In this document: one piece after another, positions 57,096 through 64,000 of the stretch | Numbering within the stretch: the first letter of the stretch is position 1 | How the letters are laid out: the number at the start of each line of letters is the position of its first letter | Assembly (NCBI GenBank): GCA_014607495.2 | Contig: CP053167.1 | Coordinates: 4,464,001-4,528,000 of the forward strand | Source: Carposina sasakii | Lineage: Eukaryota; Arthropoda; Insecta; Lepidoptera; Carposinidae | Reading direction: 5' to 3' | DNA length: 64,000 bases | Notes under the pieces: generated by a model | Told to the model about the DNA's origin: nothing | The model's database searches: none | The model's input: only the letters and a program-made list of their open reading frames with translations | Position numbers and translations under genes: made by a program

Positions 57096-57370
57096 AAATG
57101 AATACGGTATGTACATAATAGGCAGTGAGTCTTTGTGAACACAGGCAGTTTATTACGCAAAAAACATAGTAACAAAATCAGAAAATGAAAAAGAAATCTT
57201 CGTGCGAATATCTAAATCTAAAGCGACGTGCTACGTAATCAAAATGGCTGCTTTTCTATAAAAACTTTTCCTTCATTATGATGGAAATAAATAAATTACG
57301 ATACTAACTAACATTTTTAATTATCAAACATCCTTTTCGCAAAACTAATTTGCCAAAATTGTAAACTTAC

Positions 57371-57550
57371 AACTTGATTCTCACTGGTTTTTCGATGATT
57401 GGTTGACAAAGGATAGACCAATGGCCGAAGTCAATGATCAGAAGAACGCAGTAGATTGGTTCGACGCGTTACCACTCCCAAAGAAGCGCGGTATATTGCC
57501 TGTCCAATCTTCTTCCGTAATTATTAGCTACGTTCGCCGAGTAAAAATGT
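57371..57550 (-). promoter_or_regulatory. Putative NF-YA promoter and 5' UTR exon with four CCAAT boxes
   Basis: On the minus strand a good donor, AAGTT|GTAAGTTTAC, has its boundary at 57371. CCAAT or its complement ATTGG occurs at 57398-57402, 57418-57422, 57455-57459 and 57504-57508. Position upstream of the first coding exon and higher GC fit a promoter. The transcription start is not determined. Confidence 0.45.
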
Positions 57551-58068
57551 ATAGGTATTAGTTCAGAAGAGGAGCAAAAATGCATGTGTCAAGAAGTGTA
57601 AAAGAGACAAACCATTTAAAACTATTTTGAGTTCTGTACTTCATCTAATCATATTCCCATTCAACTTTTGTTTGTCTATGGGTTTTTTCTTTTTTTCTGA
57701 TATTTTTTATGAAGCGCTATAAGGAATCAATACAACATACAGTCGTGTTGAAAGATACCGTAAAAATGGAGAAAGCTTGTGTCGTGAATTATTTCTGAAA
57801 TAACCGTAGAAAGCCATAGTCAAAGGACTCATGTTTATCAAATTGACAGAGCTATTAATAACTAGATAAACTAAGTGGATGTACTTTGCATGTCAAAATT
57901 GACTTAAGAATTAGAATAGACACTCGTTCTCGAGCCTGGACTGAAGGGATTAGGGCTAATAGAAGTGGTTTGCAATCCCTTTTTACACACCAAGGAACAC
58001 TTGCCTTGTCTAGTTATTAGCTCTGTGGATTTGACGTTTAAAAGTGAGACTCTCGCTCTCGCCAAATA
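57551..58068. other. Non-coding stretch
   Basis: No exon or element recognised. Confidence 0.35.
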
Positions 58069-58603
58069 CAGGGTGTTTGTGACAGCCAGGCAAATATTGA
58101 TACCATGACTTCAGACCATGATTCTGAGGTGGTAAACACTGAAAATTTTTGCAGGAAAATTCCAAAATTTTCCGACATTTTTTTCATTAGGCCTTAGATA
58201 ATGACTTAAAAATAAAATTGAACGATGATTGAAAAGATGATTTTCACAAAAAAAGTTGCCTTCCAAAAAGTTCAAATAACTGATCAACCCTAATGGAGAG
58301 TCACAAGTGATCCAAATAACAGCAATGTGTCACACAAAAACCAATATAAGCCTATTTAATCAGCCACAGGATCGCCCGATATAATTGGCGCGGGGAGCAA
58401 AGATTACTGATAGTCAAATCAAAAATATATTTCCTACGAGTTATAACTCTGTCGTATAATTCAACACAATGGTACTTATAAAATTATTAATGAAGAAATG
58501 GAAAAAATTCCTCACCCGGGTGGGAATCGAACCCACGACCTCTGCATCCGTGCCAGTACTTGTTCAGCATTTCAATATTTGCCTGGCTGTCACTTACATC
58601 CTG
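58069..58603 (+). mobile_element. Element A (family 2), complete, carrying a SINE
   Basis: TA-flanked. Left end CAGGGTGTTTGTGACAGCCA, right end TTTGCCTGGCTGTCAC followed by ACATCCTG. 451 bp without the SINE and its duplicated bases. Confidence 0.8.
58478..58555 (-). mobile_element. Second SINE family, 5'-truncated, inside element A
   Basis: 78 bp with B box GGTTCGATTCC. Flanked by the duplication GTACTT (58472-58477 and 58556-58561). The uninterrupted site GGTACTTGTTCAG is visible at about 11357 in the other copy. Confidence 0.85.
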
Positions 58604-58744
58604 TATATCATTCATCTGAGATCAAAGCGGTGCTGATTAGCGATGGGTCGTCGACGATTTTTTCGTAAACGAAACGAGACCGTTCATCGTCGATCGTCGA
58701 CTAGTCGATCAACCAGTCGAATTCGTCGACTAGTTCATTACGTG

Positions 58745-58845
58745 ACTAACAGTCTATTTAGAGTCTAAATAGACTAACAGTCTAAATAGACTAACAGTCT
58801 AAATAGACTGTTAGTCACATAATGAACTAGTAGTCTAAATTTTAG
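58745..58845. repeat. Short tandem and inverted repeats of AGTCTAAATAGACT
   Basis: Several copies of the palindrome-like AACAGTCTAAATAGACT, closed on both sides by inverted GTGACTAA-type words, near the left end of the hAT element. Confidence 0.6.
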
Positions 58846-59243
58846 ACGATGCGTGCGTAGCATTATAATTAAACGTAATCAATTTATAAACTATATTTCC
58901 AATAATTTCGGGATATTCCTTATTTATTAAAAGTTATGCACAATGAAATTAATGATCTACCCTTCATACTTTTCCAGGCTTAGGACTGGCTGAGCATAAT
59001 AATATCCATACGAGTAGGTATCAACTCGTCTATTCAGGCGTATTTAGAAGATCAATCGATTTAATGTACCTACATGATTTATATACACAATATCGATTTT
59101 TTTTTTTAATTTTTTGTTTATTTACAGATTGCTTTATATACATAATAGGTACTTTACGCATAGCTTTTATCGGGGGCTTTGAGCGCGGCGACCGAATCAA
59201 GAAATTCCGTAACTAAAAAAAACTAATCTAAAAAGCCTACCAT

Positions 59244-59601
59244 CAGGGCCGTATTTAGAGGCCTAGAGGCCTCGGGGTAACAAAGGAGCGGAGGCCCCCT
59301 TGCCTCAAATTATTATTTTACTGATTGCCTGATTGGAGTGACGAAATATAGATTAATGATTTCTGTTAATATTTAAGAATAATATAATCAAATAATCACG
59401 TACCTACCTAAGTATGTAGTTACAAAGTACAGTAGGTAAAGGTAAAAGAGCCGAAAAAAATATCAAAGGAAAAGATGTTTACTAGTGTTTACTACTTGGA
59501 ATTTGAAAGATTTTTTTTCCGAAATATCTATTGTGGGGGCCCCCCGTGTGTGAAGGCCCCGGGGCAATCGCCCCGGTTGCCCTCCTCTAAATCCGGCCCT
59601 G
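59244..59601. mobile_element. hAT MITE with CAGGGCCG ends
   Basis: 358 bp; ends CAGGGCCGTATTTAGAGG / CCTCTAAATCCGGCCCTG; perfect 8-bp duplication CCTACCAT (59236-59243 and 59602-59609). Non-coding. Confidence 0.9.
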
Positions 59602-59683
59602 CCTACCATGTAGCTCAATTTAAACTTACCTTACCTAGTCTCGTATAAAAAAAAAGTTAACTTATTTTAATGCACCATAAATA

Positions 59684-60092
59684 GATTCGGCGGGAAAAGC
59701 TGGAAGGGTGCAGGTGTAATTTTCTTGTGAAAATGAAAAATTATTTGTAAATGGCTTGCATGTGTCCGTAAAGTGATGTTTTCTGGTAGATAAATTATAT
59801 TTTGATTACTTGTGATGTGAATCTAGTGCGTGTGCATGGTTTTATATGCAGGTAAGCTGAGTAAAACTTTAGCCGGAATACGATCTCTTCATGGGCCCAT
59901 GTAAGTTGTTTCTGCAATAATTTTTCATTTTGACTTACTTTACACTTGTTCCTGAGGATTTTCCCGACGTTTCCATTCATCATCATCAATATCATCCCTC
60001 ATTAATTCAAAAATCATTTACTAAAGACAATGGCTGTATGGGCTTAGTTCCCCTTGCCTTTCCTTCGGGATAAATTAAAAAAAAAAAAAAAA
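59684..60092 (+). mobile_element. 409-bp poly(A) retroposon, copy 2
   Basis: Begins GATTCGGCGGGAAAAGCTGG and ends in a poly(A) run. Flanked by a perfect 12-bp duplication GCACCATAAATA (59672-59683 and 60093-60104). Nearly identical to 21356-21764, with the same 5' start. Confidence 0.9.
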
Positions 60093-60938
60093 GCACCATA
60101 AATAATCACATTCACACAATCAGTTTTATATTTACTCCCTTAGATACAAATTTACAATTACACGTATTTATTCACTATTTTGTATTCAATAAAATACTCT
60201 CTTCCTATCCCGTAAGGGATAAAGGCGTGATTATATGTATGTAATGTATGTATGTAAAACAAAACAATTAATTTTAAATCTAAATAATCGCACGCAAAAC
60301 TGTTTAAAGAAATGTAAAAACCAGTTTATATCCACTACTCTAGTTTCTCTTTCTCGCACGCGAACATAACTAATTAGTATCCTTTTTCTTCAATCAACAG
60401 AATAAATTGGAATAATTACAATAAAAGTATTTTGAAATATGAACGGAACTATGGTGGTAATAAGGCTCTAATTCATTTGACCACCGCGTCAACGTATCAT
60501 CGCATTCTCATCGAATGTTACACGACTACGTTCAAAAGCCGTACCGTCGCGCGTCGACGCGGTCTCGTTGAAATGAACGTGGACCTAAGACGTGGACTAT
60601 TTAAAATAGCCGTCTATGAATTCGACTAGTCTATGAATTCGACTAGTCTACGAATGAACGATGAACCGTTCAATCGTCGAATGTAGATGGACTAGTCGAT
60701 TCGACTAGTCCGTTGAATAAACGCCCATCGCTAGTGCTGATATCATTGGCATAGCTGTGTGGTTATAATTCCATTGCCTTTCGTAAAGGATTGGTGGTAA
60801 ATATATAAAAAATATCTATGCCTGTTTTTGATAGTTCGAGTTTCAAAAGGACGCTTCGCTTTTTGTTCCTTCCTTTGCATCATTTTTGCTAGAAATTAGA
60901 TTGAACTGCGAATGTTTAATTAAATAGTAATTCGTAAG

Positions 60939-62517
60939 ATGAATTCGACAATCATTGATGATTTGACCCGTGACCATTTAGCATTAGAAGCAGCAAAGTG
61001 TATAAGTAAGTATCTACTACCTAAAACACTTGTTATTTTTGAAAATCGAAGCATGTCATTTCATTTGTTTGTTTTCTTTCCAAAGGTTAGTAAAAGTAAA
61101 TAATAATATTAACAGAAATTCAATTGAGAACGCCTAATGGCTAATAATTACTTACTTTCAGGGTCTATATTTGCATCTACTCAAACTACAACGTCGCTTC
61201 AAAAAGAACTATTAGAAGTGAATTTATCCATAACCGCGTATATTGAAGAGAGCAAGAAACATTTGCAAGGACTTCGTTTAGCATTGGCAAACGAAGCAAA
61301 CAGTTCCCACAGAGTTGTGGAAATATTGTCTAATCAATGTAAGTCTAATCATTATTTGCAATAGGCATGTGTATTACCTATGTACTTATATTAATTCTCT
61401 GCGGTTTTTGTAGAAAATCCAGATATGTTTAGTTCACCTGTTAATATTCGTAAAAGGATCGAAAGGATGAAAAAAGTACATGAAGACAATAACAATACAG
61501 ATAGTAAGTTTAATGAGATTCAGCAAGCTAGAACTTTCATAACATGGTACAAACACATGATAGATAATGAGAGACAAAATTTACCATTATACTTTTCCGA
61601 TGACTCTATATTAGAGTGGTTCGGCAGGACTATCAAGACTAGAAAAAAAGTGTCAACATTTATTAAATATGATATGCAATGCACCAGACATGACTTTACA
61701 TCAGTTGAGAACATTGATAAGATTGAAACAAGACAAGAATGTCTTCAAAGGTTTGTTCATTATTTTCACCCTATTGTAATTTAGTATGTTATCCATTTAA
61801 TTTGAATAAATCAATCATTAAACAATTCTTGTTTTCATATACTATGTTTATTCCCTTATTGCACAGAGATTTAGTAAACTTCCTGTTTTCAGGATGCAAG
61901 ACTCTGTCCTGGCCAGGCCTTTGCATTCACCAGAATTAGTAAACAGAGCTGATCGACCACGGAAAAGGTTATTGAGGTCCAACTGTAACAGTCCAGAGTG
62001 GGCTCCAGGATGTGACCCAAATAATGATTTGCAAAATACAGAATCAAAACGCATAAAAGTTATTGGTGATGAACAAGTGAATGATGAAAGTAAAGAAGTG
62101 GCACCAGTGAACAATGCTGCCATAAGCAATAATGGAGATGGCATATCAGCTAAAAGACTTAGACGTAAATGTATTACAGTTACACCTCCTAACAGAGAAA
62201 TTGGTCAAGGAGATTGTATACCTTCCACAAGTGGTACTGACTCTGATAAATCCCATGATGCATTGAATTCTCAACTACCAAGATTGGCTGTAGAGTGCAA
62301 CGGCTATATTGAGTTCACAAGGATGAGAAATAATAGAAATATTGACTCTATGAAGTGGGAGAGGAAATGTAAGGTCCAAATCAGTTATTCTGAAGACCCA
62401 TTGAATGTTGGTGAGTACATAATATGGGCCCTCCGTTATACCGATGAAAGTAAATGTAGGAGGAATCTATTATCAGCTTTTGAAGAAGTGTCAAAGGAAG
62501 AAATGAAAAGGTCTTGA
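60939..62517 (+). CDS. Unidentified protein; possible NTF2-like fold split by a disordered insert
   Basis: Four exons, phases consistent: 60939-61005 (ATG at 60939), 61162-61338, 61423-61750, 61893-62517 (stop TGA); 398 residues. Acceptor 61422 is chosen over 61413 because the latter would create an in-frame TAA. Residues about 25-85 look like a coiled coil (LQKELLEVNLSITAYIEESK, HLQGLRLALANEA). Residues 113-165 (FITWYKHMIDNERQNLPLYF, ILEWFGRTIK, KVSTFIKYDM) have the helix / LY / W-G-I spacing seen at the start of NTF2-like domains. Residues 192-318 are polar and low-complexity with a basic run RPRKRLLRS (possible nuclear signal). Residues 319-398 (LAVECNGYIEF, KWERKCKVQISYSED, EYIIWALRYT) look like the missing beta strands. 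Function unknown and fold assignment is inference; the exon structure is strong. No close neighbour on the same strand; a transposon nest lies just upstream. Confidence 0.8.
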
Positions 62518-64000
62518 GTGTTATGTATTAAGGCAATGACACATTTTAAGGCTCAATGGGATAGTTTTGAAGTCAATATAATAGTGCTCTTGATGTTTTT
62601 TAATACTCATTAAGTATCAGTAGGTGATAATGCAAAATTAAAATATATTGGCTTGCAAATATAATTTGTAATATTCATATTTTTATGGTTATCTGTAGAG
62701 ATATTACAAATTATTCACATTTGTGATAATGTTACATGGTTATTTTTATACAAACATTTAGGATAAACTTTTACATTTTGACAAGGATGTACCAAAATGG
62801 TACTATGAATTCATTTAGATAACTAGATGTGCCTTGAAATTAAGGCTATCCAGTACTCTATTGGTTATTGCAATTATTTTAAATGCTAACTTTGTGATAT
62901 CCACTATAGATGTAACACTTGCTGTCTTTCAGTACTGGTTATGGGTTATAATTGGAGTAGGTATATTGATTTAGTATATTCAATACCTTTTATACTTTTA
63001 GATCTTCAGTAACCACTTTAATTATAGGCACCTACCCATGAGATGAAAAGTACACAAAATTCAATGGTGATATCCACAGTATTTTAACTAGGTCTTAAAA
63101 TGTAAGCACTACCTTCACTTTTCTTTTCCTTAAAATAATATGCATGTAAGAAATGATTAAAAAAAATAGATCTCTAAATAAATGTCTTCTCCTATTGTAC
63201 CACCGATCTTAGTTGATATGTTTTAAGAATTAATTGGTCTTCTTTCGTTCTAGGTATTTTAGATTATGTATGTACTTCTTTTAGCATTTTGATTTAATTA
63301 TGTAAGTAGGTATATCATAGATAGGATATAGTATAGTTATGTACGGCAGTTATGTGACCGCCCTCCTGACTGACGCCAACATTAATTGTTGAATGTTTCT
63401 ATAAACTTACTGCCAATAGAAACTAATAATGGGTGTGGCCAATCAGTAATAATTGGTTTTTACATAGCGGTGCTAAATTACAATAGTAACAATTGTAGCT
63501 GAATAATCTTCAAAAGATTCTTTATCTCAAACAAGATTTTTGAATTTCTTTAAATCATGGATTCTACTTAATTATCAATTAAGCTAAAATATCACAAATT
63601 AAAGTGATCTTTTAGCAGAATGGAAACCATGTTCTCTAGGGTGTACTAATGGCTCTTTAAGTTTATTTTAAGTTTTATGTTGTTAATATCATTACTTGTG
63701 AAGTAATGTTCAAGAAGATTTTTGTTTCATTATGTTAGAGATGTTATAAGATAAATATAATTTGTTTAGAAGCAATCATGGTGTTATTTCTTTTCACAAA
63801 TCCAATAATAAAAAATATTAATAAATATATGCACAAGTAAGAAGCACCAGTAAGAGCCATTGCACTGCATATAAATTTCATATTAAGAGCAGTATCAACA
63901 CATATATCAACTGTCTTTATAGACATTGAAAAATATTACCTCTTTCTATATGGATGAATCCCTATGTAGTGTGTTTTACAAAATTGTTTCTTTGCATGTA
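62518..64000. other. 3' UTR and downstream non-coding sequence
   Basis: A polyadenylation hexamer AATAAA at 63177-63182 would give a 3' UTR of about 660 bases. Beyond it the sequence is AT-rich with no supported exon. Confidence 0.45.

Larger units (their letters stand above)
58638..60733. mobile_element. 2.1-kb non-autonomous hAT element
   Basis: Inverted ends TAGCGATGGG / CCCATCGCTA with a perfect 8-bp duplication GTGCTGAT (58630-58637 and 60734-60741). Both subterminal zones carry many GACTAGTCGA words. There is no transposase frame; the 60432-60629 frame is mainly repeat. It contains a complete hAT MITE and a 409-bp retroposon, so its own length is about 1.3 kb. Confidence 0.85.

Noticed and set aside
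61411..61424. Acceptor at 61413 (TTTTTGTAG) for exon 3 of the third gene
   Set aside because: With the phase of exon 2 it would create TAA at the junction; the acceptor ending at 61422 keeps the frame.
1..64000. CRISPR arrays, operons, rRNA genes
   Set aside because: None seen; the spliced genes and element types show eukaryotic nuclear DNA.

Overview
The window looks like lepidopteran (moth or butterfly) nuclear DNA. It is AT-rich, has short exons with GT..AG introns, and is packed with element types typical of Lepidoptera: tRNA-derived SINEs, short TIR elements with TA target duplications, A|T-inserted Helitrons, RTE-type LINE 3' ends and hAT MITEs. There are no operons, Shine-Dalgarno sites or CRISPR arrays. 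Splice junctions and most element borders were placed by hand from splice consensus, reading phase and target-site duplications (TSDs).

Three multi-exon genes could be reconstructed. (1) On + at 39332-45372, fourteen phase-compatible exons encode a single-pass membrane protein that looks like the insect member of the KIAA1549/DUF3827 family; its 5' end was not found. (2) On - at 49322-57550, eight coding exons give a complete NF-YA (CCAAT-binding factor subunit A) of 285 residues, with a possible 5' UTR exon and a CCAAT-rich promoter. (3) On + at 60939-62517, four exons give a complete 398-residue protein of unknown function that may carry an NTF2-like fold split by a long disordered insert. 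A lone 51-codon exon lies on - at 3319-3471, and a weaker two-exon 3' gene end on + at 19468-20166.

Region by region: 1-25 kb is mostly transposon-derived sequence plus one orphan exon. It includes a SINE broken by a MITE that is itself broken by a second copy of the same MITE (4272-5270), two hAT MITEs with perfect 8-bp TSDs (8666-9442), and a 2.4-kb long-TIR element filled with four other elements, one a 231-bp near-perfect palindrome (10320-12751). 25154-34047 is a complete, young Ty3/gypsy LTR retrotransposon. It has a CGGT TSD, PBS, gag, a classic A AAA AAC slippery site overlapping the gag stop, pol with protease, RT, RNase H and integrase motifs, a polypurine tract, and a 3' LTR carrying a 310-bp tandem duplication absent from the 5' LTR. 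34-39 kb is repeat-rich. 39-46 kb is the membrane-protein gene, 49-57.5 kb is NF-YA with elements in its introns, 58-60.7 kb is a nest of hAT, retroposon and SINE insertions, and 60.9-62.5 kb is the third gene.

The genes show no obvious functional link. The strongest signals are the retrotransposon's frameshift architecture and LTR asymmetry, the datable nested insertions, an apparently headless 409-bp poly(A) retroposon family, the split-fold gene, and a Helitron that supplies most of an NF-YA splice donor.
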